Counted from the first letter of the stretch, positions 15,135 through 24,783 are shown. The stretch: 43,347 nucleotides of DNA from Herbaspirillum sp. (GCA_028292625.1 JAQGLY010000028.1:1-43347), one strand, 5' to 3'. Made by a program: numbers and translations. Notes: a model not told the origin generated them from the sequence alone.

Positions 15135-15565
15135 ACCGCCTTCACTGTATCGATCATCCCCTCCCGTCCGCCTTGCTTCAGTTTCCTTCCCCATAAAAGT
15201 CAAGATTCGTAAAGATTCCGCGACCTGCTGTCCAGTCCGCCAGTCAGTAGCGCGGGACGCCGACGCGGCAATTGCATAAATAGAATCTTTTTGTAAAAAA
15301 ATTAGACGAAAACCGGCCTCCGACACATCCTCTCCTGTTATTTCCAGCTGCCGGCAGTATGCAAAATGGCTGTCCGCCATCCTGCTACGCTATTCGCAGT
15401 ACACTATTTCAATGCGATCAGCGATGCAGCAAATGGCGTAAATTTTTTACTTTGAACCCGCGCCGCGAGGCGGCGAACCGATGCAGTCCGACGTTGTCAG
15501 TGGGAGTACTGATGCGTCGGATACCGGAGCGCGTTACGGAAATCGGAAATACGAACATCAACCAG
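15135..15565. other. Gene-free stretch before the ferritin-like gene
   Basis: Several short frames on both strands overlap each other without ribosome sites or domain patterns. An AT-rich patch near 15275-15305 may hold a promoter. Nothing else is recognised. Confidence 0.45.
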
Positions 15566-15578
15566 AAAGGAGGGATGC

Positions 15579-16409
15579 ATGCCTTCATCAGCGAACCGCA
15601 GACGCCCGGGTTGGCGCCTCGAAGACATTCCGTTCGGCCAGATCGACATGGCATCGGTGCGCAATGACGAGTTTTTGTTTGTCATGCTGGCTTCCGCGTC
15701 GTTCGTCGAAATCCTTGCCGAAACCTATAGCGGCAACCTGATCGCGCATTTCGACGGCGACCAGGATCTTACCGGATGGTTGGAATCGTCCTGGCAAAAG
15801 GAAGAGGTCCAGCACGGCCATGCGCTGAAAACATATGTGCAGACCGTCTGGCCGGAATTCGACTGGGAAACTGCGCACCGCGCTTTTTGCGAAGAATACA
15901 GCCGGCTGTGCACCGTCGAGCAGCTAGAAAAACGACCCGTGCTGGAACTGGTGGCGCGTTGCGTGGTCGAAACCGGCACATCGACGTTTTATCGTTCGCT
16001 GGAAGATTACACAAGGGAGCCCGTGCTGCGCCAGATCATCGACAATATCAAAATGGACGAAGTCTCCCATTACACCCATTTCCGCCGCTATTTCGAGATC
16101 GCCAACGCGGACGAACGGCAAGGCGTGGCAGCGGTCGCCGGCGCCATTTGGCGGCGTTTGCGCGAAGTGCGCGGCGAAGATGCCTATATCGCGTTCAAGC
16201 ACGTTTATGAAGGACGCTATGCGGACCGCGCCGGGCTGGAGCCGGAATGGCGCCGTTATAACCGGCTGATGAAACGGCTGGCGCGCCGCCACTACCCTTA
16301 TCTGATGGCGGTGCGCATGCTGCTCAAACCGCTGCCGATGACCGAAGCGCTGAAGCGGCTGTTGCAATGGCCGCTGCTGGGTCTGGTGCGACTGCTCACG
16401 CTGGGCTGA
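15579..16409 (+). CDS. Di-iron ferritin-like domain protein
   Basis: A 276-residue protein with an ideal AGGAGG ribosome site. The four iron-ligand helices are visible: E44/E48 in ASFVEILAETY, E75-E76-V-Q-H79 (ExxH), E131 in VVETGTSTFY, and D160-E161-V-S-H164 (ExxH). This is the carboxylate-bridged di-iron arrangement of ferritin-like, acyl-ACP desaturase-like oxidases. The C-terminal ~80 residues are basic and end in hydrophobic helices (MLLKPLPM...LLQWPLLGLVRLL), which could attach it to the membrane. Substrate unknown; an oxidase or desaturase acting on a lipid-linked group is possible. The gene stands alone. Confidence 0.8.
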   Translation: MPSSANRRRPGWRLEDIPFGQIDMASVRNDEFLFVMLASASFVEILAETYSGNLIAHFDGDQDLTGWLESSWQKEEVQHGHALKTYVQTVWPEFDWETAHRAFCEEYSRLCTVEQLEKRPVLELVARCVVETGTSTFYRSLEDYTREPVLRQIIDNIKMDEVSHYTHFRRYFEIANADERQGVAAVAGAIWRRLREVRGEDAYIAFKHVYEGRYADRAGLEPEWRRYNRLMKRLARRHYPYLMAVRMLLKPLPMTEALKRLLQWPLLGLVRLLTLG

Positions 16410-16536
16410 CGCAAGGTCCGCACACATAATTTTTCGGCTGTCGGCGCAAGTTTCGGCAGCCATCCACGATTGCCGATTGGCTGATATGCTGCGCGGCAGA
16501 TCGCAATCGTCATCACCACCACTCTAGGGAGTATGT

Positions 16537-16929
16537 ATGAAAATTAAAATCATTGTTGCCGCAGTCATGGCGATTTCCTTAAGCACCGGCATCGCCTTGG
16601 CCGACGATCATGGCCACGATAATGGTTCCGACCAGGGTCACGGTAACAGTCACGATAACGGCCACGGCAAGGGACAACAATCCGCCCGCGGCCAGGATCG
16701 CCATGTCGCCGACCGTCGCGATGAGCGCGGCGCCGGTCCGCAGCATAACTTCCATCGCGGCGACCGTCTGCCGGCCGAATACCGCAGCCGTCAATATGTG
16801 GTCAGCGACTGGCGCGGCCACCATCTGAGCGCGCCGCCGCGCGGCTATCACTGGGTGCAGACTGGCGGCGATTACGTGCTGGTCTCGATCGGCAGCGGCG
16901 TCGTCCTGCAATTCATGCTGGGCAACTGA
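16537..16929 (+). CDS. RcnB family exported protein
   Basis: A 130-residue protein with a signal peptide (MKIKIIVAAVMAISLSTGIALA). It is followed by a His/Gly/Asp-rich low-complexity stretch (about residues 23-70, with repeated GHDNG and HGNSH) that could bind metal. The C-terminal half holds the RcnB-like motif: GDRLPAEYRSRQYVVSDWRGHHLSAPP then YHWVQTGGDYVLVSIGSGVV. RcnB-type proteins act in the periplasm in nickel/cobalt homeostasis in enterobacteria; in other bacteria the role is unproven. The ribosome site is AGGGAG. A terminator follows. Confidence 0.8.
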   Translation: MKIKIIVAAVMAISLSTGIALADDHGHDNGSDQGHGNSHDNGHGKGQQSARGQDRHVADRRDERGAGPQHNFHRGDRLPAEYRSRQYVVSDWRGHHLSAPPRGYHWVQTGGDYVLVSIGSGVVLQFMLGN

Positions 16930-16963
16930 TCGCCCGGGCCGGCGGTCCGGCAAGCTGAAAAAA

Positions 16964-17002
16964 GCCCGCTTTGCGATAATACGCAAAAGCGGGCTTTTTT
17001 TT
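16964..17002 (+). terminator. Strong, probably bidirectional terminator
   Basis: GCCCGCTTTGCG (16964-16975) pairs with CGCAAAAGCGGGC (16982-16994) with one bulged A, followed by eight T and preceded by six A. It ends the RcnB-like transcript, 35 bases after the stop, and overlaps the leader of the thioredoxin gene. Confidence 0.85.
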
Positions 17003-17018
17003 GACAAGGAAAACCAAG

Positions 17019-17363
17019 ATGGCGATGACACATACTTTTGAAACAATCGAACCGGCGCGCGCCGAGATCGACCGGCTCAGCGGCCCTGTCGTGCTCGAAT
17101 TCGGCGCGCCATGGTGCAGTTACTGCCAGGCGGCGCAAGGGCTATTGCAGACGGCATTCGACTCGCATCCGGCGGTGCGTCATATCAAGGTCGAAGACGG
17201 CAAGGGCAAGCCGCTGGGCCGCTCGTTCAAGGTCAAGCTGTGGCCGACACTGATTTTTCTGGATAACGGGCAGGAAACGGCGCGGCTGGTGCGGCCGGCC
17301 GACGCCGAAGGCATCGGGGAGGCATTGACGCGGATCGATTCGGCGTCGCTTACGGGGCGCTAG
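17019..17363 (+). CDS. Thioredoxin family protein
   Basis: A 114-residue cytosolic thioredoxin-fold protein. The active site is W-C33-S-Y-C36 (APWCSYCQAA), preceded by the strand VVLEFGAP, and the cis-Pro loop is KLWPTLIFLDNG. Ordinary thioredoxins have WCGPC; WCSYC is found in a subfamily of small thioredoxin-like proteins of proteobacteria, so its partner may differ from ribonucleotide reductase or peroxiredoxin. AAGGAAAA lies 8 bases upstream. The stop codon TAG shares the palindrome CTAG with the stop of the convergent GGDEF-EAL gene. Confidence 0.85.
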   Translation: MAMTHTFETIEPARAEIDRLSGPVVLEFGAPWCSYCQAAQGLLQTAFDSHPAVRHIKVEDGKGKPLGRSFKVKLWPTLIFLDNGQETARLVRPADAEGIGEALTRIDSASLTGR

Positions 17364-19630
17364 GGTATTCCCGCATGCCGCTGCAGCAAAGCCGTCACAT
17401 CCTCGGCCGCCAGCGCCTTGCTGAACAAGTACCCCTGCATGTCGTCGCAGTGATGCAGCCGCAGAAAGTCGGCCTGAGCAACGGTCTCCACCCCCTCCGC
17501 CACCACTGTCAGCTTCATCGCCTTGCCCATCGCGATGGTGGCCTCCGCAATCGCTCTGGCGCCTTCGGAATCGGGCAAATCGGCGATGAAGGAACGGTCC
17601 ACCTTTAAGGTATCCAGCGGAAAATTTCTCAGTTGACCGAGCGAAGAATAACCGGTGCCGAAATCGTCGATCGCCAGTCTCACGCCCATTTTCTTGATGG
17701 CCGTCAGCAGTATCAGCACCCGGTCCGGATCGTTGATGACGGTGCCTTCGGTAATTTCCAGTTCCAGCAATCCCGGCTGCATGCCGGTCTCGGCCAGCAC
17801 CGCGGCGATGTCGCGCAATAAGTGCTCATCGCCGAACTGCCGCACCGACAGATTGACCGCCATGCGCAACGGCGCAAATCCGCGGCGCTGCCATTCGACG
17901 TTTTGCGCGCAGGCGGTATGCAATACCCATTTCCCGATCGACACGATCAGGCCGGTTTCTTCCGCGATCGGAATGAATTCGACCGGATCTATGGACCCCA
18001 GCACAGGGTTGTCCCAGCGCAGCAGCGCTTCCATGCCGTTGATGCGGCCGTCGGACAGGGACATTTTCGGCTGGTAGTACACCTCCATTTCCTTATTCGC
18101 CAATGCATGCCGCAGATTCGATTCCAGCAACAGGCGTTCATGAAACCGGCTTTCGATTTCGCCCGAATAAAAACGGAAATCGTTTTTGCCGCCGGACTTG
18201 GCCTGATACATCGCCATGTCGGCATGCTTCATCAGCGTCTGCTCGTCTTCGCCATGCGCCGGATACATGGCGATCCCGATGCTGGCGGTCACATTGCATT
18301 CCTGACCTTCCAGCATCAACGATTGACCGACGGTATCGAGCAAACCCGCGGCGATGGCGCGCACCTGTTCGATACTCTCGACTTCGCGCACCAACACCAC
18401 GAATTCGTCGCCGCCCAGACGCGCGATCTCGTCGTTGTCGCGCATTGCGCGCTTCAGGCGCAACGCGGTTTCCAGCAACAGCTTGTCACCGGCGCCGTGG
18501 CCCAGCGAATCGTTGATAAATTTGAAACGGTCCAGATCCAAAAACAGCAGCGCGAATTTGTAATTGCAGCGCTGCCCCAATACCAGAGTCGACTGCAGCA
18601 ATTGACTAAACATCTCGCGGTTCGGCAGATCGGTCAGGCTGTCGTGCGTGGCGAGATGGCGTATGCGCTGCTCGGCGATGCGCTGCTCAGTGATTTCGCG
18701 CGACACGCCGCGATAACCGACCATCGCGCCGGATGCATCGAAGATAGGCGCGCCGCTGACGCTGATGTAATACGGTTTTTGCCCCGCCAGCAAACGATAC
18801 ATGACGACGTCGCGGAACGATTCCTCAGCCGCCAGCGCCGCCTGGTGCTCGGCCCAACCGCCCTCGGCCTGGATCTCCAAATCGCTTTCCCACGGCCGCT
18901 TGCCGAGAAACGACGCCTGCGTCGAATCGTCGTTCTGATGACGGCTTTCCATCCGGGTGTATCGGAATTGCGCATCCTGTTCCCAATACCAGTCGGACGA
19001 AAGATCCGTCAGCGCGCGAAAACGCATTTCGCTTTCGTGCAATTCCTGCTCGATATCACGGCGCGCCGCCACGGTTTCGCTGTCGGCGTCCAGACGGCTC
19101 AACGCACCGCTCAGTTTCTGCGCGGCGCGCTCCAGCACTCCGATGTCGGCCGACGCAAATGCATGCGGCTGGCTGGAACACACCACAAGTACCGCGCATG
19201 CCTTGCCGTCTACCTTGATCGGCAATGCCGCGCAGGCCTTGATGCCGATTTTCCAGGCGATTTCGTGCCAGGGCTGAGTACGGGCGTCCTCGCAATAGTT
19301 ATTGCTGACACAGGTCGTTCCGGAGCGAAAAGCCAGGGCGGCCAGGCCGCGGCCCTCGGCATGCGATTCATCGGTGGAGACCCGCACATCGGCCAGTGCG
19401 GCGGCGCTGACGCCGGAAGTCGCCTGAAAGACGCCCCAGGTCGCCATCGGCGGGAACGCCAACAGCGTGCTCGCCAACAATCCGCCGGCCTGATAAATGG
19501 CTTCGCAAACGGTGTCGCACAGATGCTGCAGCGAGGTCGCGCCGGCTATCGCCGCGTCGACCGCTTCGAGCAAGCCCCCCGCCGGTTCGGCGCTCTCCTG
19601 CTGCCGGTAAATATCGGGTTCTCTTAACAT
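17360..19630 (-). CDS. GAF-PAS-GGDEF-EAL cyclic-di-GMP enzyme
   Basis: A 756-residue cytosolic sensor/enzyme. Residues about 20-180 form a GAF-type domain and 200-325 a PAS domain with PAC end (MVGYRGVSREITEQR). The diguanylate cyclase domain follows (about 325-500) with an intact GGDEF at 406-410 and an inhibitory site RDND (R397xxD400) five residues before it. The phosphodiesterase domain (about 510-750) has EALLRW (E534), NLSVRQF, ELEITEG, DDFGTGYSS (655-663) and EGVET. All catalytic residues I can check are present, so both synthesis and hydrolysis of c-di-GMP are possible, with the input domains choosing. No transmembrane segment is seen. The gene stands alone, convergent with the thioredoxin gene. 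Confidence 0.9.
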   Translation of the reverse strand: MLREPDIYRQQESAEPAGGLLEAVDAAIAGATSLQHLCDTVCEAIYQAGGLLASTLLAFPPMATWGVFQATSGVSAAALADVRVSTDESHAEGRGLAALAFRSGTTCVSNNYCEDARTQPWHEIAWKIGIKACAALPIKVDGKACAVLVVCSSQPHAFASADIGVLERAAQKLSGALSRLDADSETVAARRDIEQELHESEMRFRALTDLSSDWYWEQDAQFRYTRMESRHQNDDSTQASFLGKRPWESDLEIQAEGGWAEHQAALAAEESFRDVVMYRLLAGQKPYYISVSGAPIFDASGAMVGYRGVSREITEQRIAEQRIRHLATHDSLTDLPNREMFSQLLQSTLVLGQRCNYKFALLFLDLDRFKFINDSLGHGAGDKLLLETALRLKRAMRDNDEIARLGGDEFVVLVREVESIEQVRAIAAGLLDTVGQSLMLEGQECNVTASIGIAMYPAHGEDEQTLMKHADMAMYQAKSGGKNDFRFYSGEIESRFHERLLLESNLRHALANKEMEVYYQPKMSLSDGRINGMEALLRWDNPVLGSIDPVEFIPIAEETGLIVSIGKWVLHTACAQNVEWQRRGFAPLRMAVNLSVRQFGDEHLLRDIAAVLAETGMQPGLLELEITEGTVINDPDRVLILLTAIKKMGVRLAIDDFGTGYSSLGQLRNFPLDTLKVDRSFIADLPDSEGARAIAEATIAMGKAMKLTVVAEGVETVAQADFLRLHHCDDMQGYLFSKALAAEDVTALLQRHAGIP

Positions 19631-19794
19631 AGTGATGCCGTCCCATGCCTTTCGACCGAGCGGCGGTCCCCCCGTAGTATATTTCTAGTTATCAGCGAGA
19701 TTAGCATATTTGCCCGGCGCCACGACTTTCGGTGCCGGATATCGGTCATCGCGCTCGAACCGGCATGCATTTCATCGATAAGTCGCGGCGGCCG

Positions 19795-19821
19795 GGAATA
19801 AAACCGGGGCTGGCTCGTATA
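19795..19821 (+). promoter_or_regulatory. ECF-sigma type promoter ahead of the PF03640/ECF operon
   Basis: GGAATAAA (19795-19802) and CGTATA (19816-19821) lie 16 bases apart when counted from GGAAT. This is the -35/-10 layout of group-IV (ECF) sigma promoters (GGAAT/C, then CGT). It lies 53 bases before the first gene of an operon that encodes an ECF sigma factor, so autoregulation is likely. Confidence 0.6.
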
Positions 19822-19873
19822 TCCCTCTGCAAACCCTGCAACTTCCCTTTATTTGAGCCGAGGAGAATCATCG

Positions 19874-20248
19874 ATGAAACGCATTTACACGCTTCCCACA
19901 CTGATCGCCGCGCTGCTGATGTCCGTGGCCACGCTGGCGCACAGCGCGGAGGTCAAGCAAGCGGGCGGCATGCTGGTCACCGACACAGGCATGACCGTCT
20001 ACACCTTCGACAAAGACGCCGCCGATAGCCGTAAAAGCGCCTGCTCCGGCGCCTGTTCCGACCTGTGGCCCGCGGTTGTCGCCACCGGTTCCGTGCCGAA
20101 GCCCCCATACGGCGTCATCAAGCGCGACGACGGCACGATGCAGCTGACGTACAAGGGCAAACCGCTGTATACGTACGCATCCGACAAGAAGGCAGGCGAC
20201 ATGGGCGGCGACAATTTCAAAAATCTGTGGCACGTCGTAAAGGATTAA
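19874..20248 (+). CDS. Exported protein of the PF03640 (COG4315) family
   Basis: A 124-residue periplasmic protein with a signal peptide (cleaved after AHSA). Two copies of the family repeat are seen: MLVTDTGMTVYTFDKDAADSR and LTYKGKPLYTYASDKKAGD, i.e. the pattern l-x-d-x-x-G-x-x-l-Y-x-F/Y-x-x-D, with CSGACSDLWPAV between them. The function is unknown; such genes often precede an ECF sigma/anti-sigma pair, as here. The ribosome site is GAGGAG. Next gene 40 bases downstream. Confidence 0.88.
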   Translation: MKRIYTLPTLIAALLMSVATLAHSAEVKQAGGMLVTDTGMTVYTFDKDAADSRKSACSGACSDLWPAVVATGSVPKPPYGVIKRDDGTMQLTYKGKPLYTYASDKKAGDMGGDNFKNLWHVVKD

Positions 20249-20287
20249 ACTACGCCAGCCGAATCCAGGTCGCCGGAGAACCGTCCC

Positions 20288-20791
20288 ATGCACGACGACA
20301 GCAAGGAATTGCTCTCTTGCCTACCCGGCCTGCGCCGCTATGCGCGCGCGCTGGTGGGCGAGCGCGGCGCCGACGACCTGGTGCAGGACACCATGGAACG
20401 CGGCTGGCGCAAGCTGAACACCTGGCAGCGCGGCGGGGATATGCGCGCCTGGCTGTTTTCGATCATGCATAACCTCCACATCGATCAATACCGCAAGCCG
20501 GCCCTTGCAACCGAAGAAATGACCGAACATACTCTGCAGCCGAGCGTCAGCGGTGACCACAGCATGCACATCCAGTTGCGCGAAATGGACACGGCGCTGG
20601 CGCTGCTGCCGATCGAACAGCGCGAAGTGCTGTTGCTGGTGGCGCTGGAGCAAATGAGTTACGAGCAGGTCGCCGCCACGCTGGGCATCCCGCTCGGCAC
20701 GGTGATGTCGCGGCTGTCGCGCGGACGCGAACGGCTGCGCTTCGCGCTCGACGGCAAGGCCGGCAGTCCCGCGCTGAAGGTGGTGAAATGA
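20288..20791 (+). CDS. ECF RNA polymerase sigma factor
   Basis: A 167-residue group-IV sigma factor. Region 2 spans residues 8-70: LRRYARALVGERGADDLVQDTMERGWRKL, with WLFSIMHNLHIDQYR forming 2.3-2.4. Region 4 spans about 100-155: LLPIEQREVLLLVALEQMSYEQVAATLGIPLGTVMSRLSRGRERLR, a helix-turn-helix that reads the -35 element. The gene overlaps the anti-sigma gene by ATGA. Probably released on an envelope or oxidative stress signal and directing its own operon from the promoter at 19795. Confidence 0.92.
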   Translation: MHDDSKELLSCLPGLRRYARALVGERGADDLVQDTMERGWRKLNTWQRGGDMRAWLFSIMHNLHIDQYRKPALATEEMTEHTLQPSVSGDHSMHIQLREMDTALALLPIEQREVLLLVALEQMSYEQVAATLGIPLGTVMSRLSRGRERLRFALDGKAGSPALKVVK

Positions 20792-21624
20792 ATTCCGCAC
20801 CGGTCACCGAACAGGAATTGCAGGCCTTCGTCGACGATCTGCTGCCGGCTGCGCGGCGCATCGAAATCGAAGCCTATCTGCAGGAGCGGCCGGCTGAAGC
20901 CGAACGCATCGCATCCTATCGCCAGCAAAATCGCGCGCTGCATCATTTGTTCGATCCCGTTCTGCGAGCGCCGGTCGCGCCGCATCTGGGCGCTCGTCCG
21001 GCCGCCCTTCCTCCGTCCCCCGCCGCAAACGCCCCGCTGCCGCTGCGTTTCGCTGCCGGCCTGATACTTGCACTGGCCGGCGGCGCGGTCGGCTGGCTGC
21101 TGCACGGCAATGCCGCGCCGCCGCTGACGGCGCAGGCCCCGGCCGCCGCCAACATCGCTCTGATCAACAATTCCGGCAATGCGCTGGCGCGCCGAGCGGC
21201 CATCGCCCATGCCACCTTCAGCCCCGAAACCCGGCATCCGGTTGAAGTCGGCGCCGATCAGGAAGCGCATCTGGTGGCGTGGCTGTCGAAACGCCTGGGT
21301 GCGGCGCTGCGGCCGCCGGTGCTCAAGCCGCTCGGCTACGACCTGATCGGCGGCCGCCTGCTGCCCGGCGATGACGGACCGGTGGCGCAATTCATGTATC
21401 AGGACAGCGCCGCCCATCGCATCACGCTGTACGTATCGGCCGGCCAAGCCGACAAGCATGAAACCGGCTTCCGCTTTTCGCAGGAAGGCGGCGTCAGCGT
21501 GTTTTACTGGATCGACGGTAAATTCGGCTATGCGCTATCGGCCGATCTGCCGAAACCTGAACTGGGGCGCATCGCCGATACGGTTTATGCGCAGTTGGAG
21601 CGTGGTTCCGCCGTCGAAAAATGA
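20788..21624 (+). CDS. Transmembrane anti-sigma factor
   Basis: A 278-residue inner-membrane protein cotranslated with the sigma gene (ATGA overlap). Residues 1-60 form the cytosolic sigma-binding part (TEQELQAFVDDLLPAARRIEIEAYLQERP, typical of the RskA/ChrR-free anti-sigma helix series). There is one membrane segment (about residues 91-108: FAAGLILALAGGAVGWLL) and a C-terminal periplasmic domain with LKPLGYDLIGGRLLPGDDGPVAQFMYQD, seen in proteins of this anti-sigma group. It has no zinc-binding HxxxCxxC. Signal sensing in the periplasm is inferred from topology. Confidence 0.88.
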   Translation: MNSAPVTEQELQAFVDDLLPAARRIEIEAYLQERPAEAERIASYRQQNRALHHLFDPVLRAPVAPHLGARPAALPPSPAANAPLPLRFAAGLILALAGGAVGWLLHGNAAPPLTAQAPAAANIALINNSGNALARRAAIAHATFSPETRHPVEVGADQEAHLVAWLSKRLGAALRPPVLKPLGYDLIGGRLLPGDDGPVAQFMYQDSAAHRITLYVSAGQADKHETGFRFSQEGGVSVFYWIDGKFGYALSADLPKPELGRIADTVYAQLERGSAVEK

Positions 21625-21869
21625 GCAGACCGCCGGCACGGCAAAAGCACCAACTCCCTTCCCTCCGTCTCCACGGTTTGCACGGTGCGACGCACGAATT
21701 TCGAATCGGGGGGATAATTCTTCCCGGCCATTCGAGAAAAGTTCAACCATGATCCCCCCATCGGTTACGCTATTTTCGGTCCCACCGTTGCTTTTCATCT
21801 GACTTTTGCCGCGGTCGGAATCGGCCCTCCCCTCAGCCAGCAATTGAAACTGAACAGGATTTATAAACA

Positions 21870-22364
21870 ATGACGCTTTTAACTATCAACGGCAAGCAAC
21901 ATCAAGTTGACCTGCCCGACGACACCCCTATTCTCTGGACCCTCCGCGATCAACTCGGCATGACCGGCACCAAATTCGGTTGCGGCATGGCCTTGTGCGG
22001 CGCCTGCACCGTGCATCTGGACGGCGTCGCGATCCGCTCGTGCGTGACGCCGATCGCGGCCGCGGTCAACAAGAAAATCACCACCATCGAAGCGGTCGGC
22101 GAAGACTCCGTCGGCAAGGCGGTCCAGCAGGCCTGGCAGGAACTGGGCGTGCCGCAATGCGGCTACTGCCAGTCCGGCCAGATCATGTCGGCCACCGCGC
22201 TGCTCAAAACAAATCCGAAGCCTAACGATCAACAGATCAAGGACGCCATGAGCGGCAACATCTGCCGCTGCGGCACGTACACCCGCATCCATGCAGCGAT
22301 CAAACGCGCGGCGCAACATCCTTCCGCGGCCGCCGCCAAGACCGCCGCAGGAGCCGCCAAATGA
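21870..22364 (+). CDS. [2Fe-2S] subunit of an isoquinoline-1-oxidoreductase type molybdenum hydroxylase
   Basis: A 164-residue small subunit. Both clusters are visible: the plant-ferredoxin type with Cys38, 43, 46 and 58 ([16 protein letters not shown]) and the second with Cys97, Cys100, Cys132 and Cys134 ([18 protein letters not shown]). It carries electrons from the Mo-cofactor subunit encoded right downstream; the ATGA overlap shows tight coupling. The FAD subunit of xanthine dehydrogenases is missing, as in the IorAB group, where a cytochrome or other acceptor replaces it. AGGA lies about 10 bases before the ATG. Confidence 0.9.
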   Translation: MTLLTINGKQHQVDLPDDTPILWTLRDQLGMTGTKFGCGMALCGACTVHLDGVAIRSCVTPIAAAVNKKITTIEAVGEDSVGKAVQQAWQELGVPQCGYCQSGQIMSATALLKTNPKPNDQQIKDAMSGNICRCGTYTRIHAAIKRAAQHPSAAAAKTAAGAAK

Positions 22365-24691
22365 AAATCCTGACTAACGACAGCGCCGACAAATCATCGA
22401 ACGCCGGCGCCGCAGGCCCGGTTTCCCCCGGCCGCAGAACCTGGCTGAAAGCCGCCGGCGCCTTGACCGGCCTGACCCTGACCGTCGGCCACAGCGGCCT
22501 GGTGATGGCCGCCGACGCGACCAAATACGGCGGCGATGCGATGCCCGGCGGCGTGGTCGACGACGTGCTGGTATTCCTGTCCATCGCCGAAGACGGCACC
22601 GTGTCGATCATCGGGCATCGCTCGGAAATGGGACAGGGCGTGCGCACCAGCCTGCCGATGGTGGTCGCCGACGAACTCGGCGCCGACTGGGCGCGGGTGC
22701 GCGTGGTGCAGGCCGACGCCAACCAGTCCCGCTACGGCAGTCAGGATACCGACGGTTCGCGCAGCGTGCGCCAGTCGTTCCTGGCGATGCGGCATGTCGG
22801 CGCCAGCGCCCGGCAGATGCTGGAAACGGTCGCCGCGGCGCGCTGGAACGTGCCGGTGACGGAAGTCAGCACCGTCAATCACGAAGTGGTGCATACCGCC
22901 AGCAAACGCCGCCTCGGTTTCGGCGCATTGGCCGCCGACGCCGCGAAACAGCCGGTGCCGGCCAAAGACCGCCTCAAACTCAAGAGTCCGGATCAATTCC
23001 GCTACATCGGCAAGAACAGCACGCGCGGCATCGATCTGCACGACATCGTCACCGGCAATACGCACTATGGCATCGATACCCGTCTGGACGGCATGCTGTA
23101 CGCGGTGATCGCGCGTCCGCCGGTGTTCGGCGGCAAGCTGGTCAGCGTCGACAAAACCGCCGCGCTGAAAGTGCCGGGCGTGGTGCAGATCATTGAACTC
23201 CAGGGCAGCCCGCCGCCGACGCATTTCAATCCGCTGGGCGGCGTCGCAGTGCTCGCCAAGAATACCTGGGCCGCGATAAAAGGCCGCGAAGCGCTGAAAC
23301 CGGTCTGGGACGACGGCCCGAACGCCAGCTACGACTCGGCGAATTTCCACAAAACGCTGCAGGATTTGGCCGGCAACCCAGCCAAGGCAGTGCGTGATCA
23401 GGGCACCGTGGTCGACACGCTGGCCGCCGCCAAACGCACCGTCAAGGCCGAATACTATGTGCCGCATCTGGCGCACGCGACGATGGAACCGCCCGCCGCA
23501 ACCGCCCGTATCGTCAACGGCAAATGCGAAGTCTGGGCCTGCGTGCAGGCGCCGCAAGCCACCCTTGAGCTGGTCGCGCAGCACCTGAAAATACAACCGG
23601 CGGACGTGACCGTGCACGTCACCCTGCTGGGCGGCGGTTTCGGCCGCAAATCGAAGCCGGACTTCGCCGCCGAAGCGGCGCTGCTGTCGCAGGCGATGAA
23701 CGGCGTCCCGGTCAAGGTCACCTGGACCCGCGAGGACGACATTCAACACGACTATCTGCACACCGTCTCGGTGGAGCACATGGAAGCCGCGCTCGACGCC
23801 AGCGGCAAGACCACCGCGTGGCTGCACCGCACCGCCGCGCCGACCATCACTTCGATCTTCAAGGCCGGCGCCGACGAACAGGCGCCGTTCGAGCTGGGCA
23901 TGTCGGCGATCAACGTGCCGTTCGCGATCCCGAACATCCGCGTCGAAGTGCCGAAAGTGGAAGCCTACACGCGCATCGGCTGGCTGCGTTCGGTGTCCAA
24001 CATTCCGCATGCCTTCGCCGTGCAATCGTTCGCGGCGGAACTGGCGCATGAGGCGCGGCGCGATCACAAGGAGTATTTGCTGGAGCTGCTCGGCCCGGCG
24101 CGCAAGATCGATCCGCGCACCATGAACGACGGCTGGAACTACGGCGAATCGCCGGAAATCTATCCGGTCGACATCGGCCGCATGCGCAACGTGATCGAAG
24201 TCGCCACCGCCAAGGCCGGCTGGGGCCGCAAGCTGCCGAAAGGCCGCGGACTGGGATTGGCGTTGAGCTACAGCTTCGTCACCTACGTGGCGGCAGTGGT
24301 CGAAGTGGAAGTCAACGCCGCCGGCGAGATCAGCATCCCGGTGGTCGACATCGCGATGGACTGCGGCCCGCAAATCAATCCGGATCGTGTGCGCTCGCAA
24401 ATCGAAGGCGCCTGCATCATGGGCCTGAGTCTGGCGACCACCGGTGAAATCACGTTCAAGAACGGACGCGTGGAGCAAAGCAATTTCCATAACTACACCG
24501 TGCTGCGCGCGGCAGGCGCTCCGAGCGAGATCCGCACCCATCTGATCCCGCACGATCTGGACACGCCGCTGGGCGGCGTCGGCGAACCGGCCACCCCGCC
24601 GATCGCGCCGGCGTTGTGCAATGCAATCTTCGCCGCCACCGGCAAGCGCATTCGCACGTTGCCGATCAGAAATCAGTTGGCAAAAACCTGA
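22361..24691 (+). CDS. Molybdopterin-binding subunit of an isoquinoline-1-oxidoreductase type hydroxylase
   Basis: A 776-residue catalytic subunit. The N-terminus has a twin-arginine signal (RR at residues 25-26, in [10 protein letters not shown], then a hydrophobic stretch ending VMAAD), so the folded complex with the small subunit is exported to the periplasm by Tat. Xanthine-oxidase family Mo-cofactor motifs are seen: [34 protein letters not shown] (the G-G-G-F-G-R loop), and [19 protein letters not shown] with the catalytic-type Glu near the C-terminus. The substrate is probably an N-heterocycle or an aldehyde; it cannot be told. The gene follows the [2Fe-2S] subunit with an overlap of 4 bases. 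Confidence 0.9.
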   Translation: MKILTNDSADKSSNAGAAGPVSPGRRTWLKAAGALTGLTLTVGHSGLVMAADATKYGGDAMPGGVVDDVLVFLSIAEDGTVSIIGHRSEMGQGVRTSLPMVVADELGADWARVRVVQADANQSRYGSQDTDGSRSVRQSFLAMRHVGASARQMLETVAAARWNVPVTEVSTVNHEVVHTASKRRLGFGALAADAAKQPVPAKDRLKLKSPDQFRYIGKNSTRGIDLHDIVTGNTHYGIDTRLDGMLYAVIARPPVFGGKLVSVDKTAALKVPGVVQIIELQGSPPPTHFNPLGGVAVLAKNTWAAIKGREALKPVWDDGPNASYDSANFHKTLQDLAGNPAKAVRDQGTVVDTLAAAKRTVKAEYYVPHLAHATMEPPAATARIVNGKCEVWACVQAPQATLELVAQHLKIQPADVTVHVTLLGGGFGRKSKPDFAAEAALLSQAMNGVPVKVTWTREDDIQHDYLHTVSVEHMEAALDASGKTTAWLHRTAAPTITSIFKAGADEQAPFELGMSAINVPFAIPNIRVEVPKVEAYTRIGWLRSVSNIPHAFAVQSFAAELAHEARRDHKEYLLELLGPARKIDPRTMNDGWNYGESPEIYPVDIGRMRNVIEVATAKAGWGRKLPKGRGLGLALSYSFVTYVAAVVEVEVNAAGEISIPVVDIAMDCGPQINPDRVRSQIEGACIMGLSLATTGEITFKNGRVEQSNFHNYTVLRAAGAPSEIRTHLIPHDLDTPLGGVGEPATPPIAPALCNAIFAATGKRIRTLPIRNQLAKT

Positions 24692-24711
24692 TGCAATAAA
24701 TGGAATAAATC

Positions 24712-24750
24712 GACACGTATGGGGCGCAAGCGGTATGCTCCATACGCGTC
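24712..24750. other. Stem-loop between the molybdenum hydroxylase and histidine kinase genes
   Basis: GACACGTATGGGGC pairs with GCTCCATACGCGTC (about 14 bp with one mismatch and one G-T pair, loop of 11). It lies 20 bases after the stop codon and ends 33 bases before the next start. No T-run follows, so it is a possible mRNA-processing or transcription-pausing element rather than a clear terminator. Confidence 0.5.
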
Positions 24751-24783
24751 GAGAGATTTAAAATTCCACATCAGGGACTGACG

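Noticed and set aside
17822..19627. 601-codon plus-strand open frame opposite the GGDEF-EAL gene
   Set aside because: Translation is rich in His, Arg and Gln with no domain; the minus-strand frame has complete GAF, PAS, GGDEF and EAL motifs. It is a shadow due to high GC.
22394..24553. 719-codon minus-strand open frame opposite the molybdenum hydroxylase
   Set aside because: Long but His/Arg/Asp-rich mirror of a GC-rich gene; no ribosome site and no motif.
24698..24720. GGAATAAA ... CGTAT near the histidine kinase gene as a second ECF promoter
   Set aside because: Only 9 bases separate GGAAT from CGTAT, too short for an ECF promoter; the CGTAT belongs to a stem-loop.
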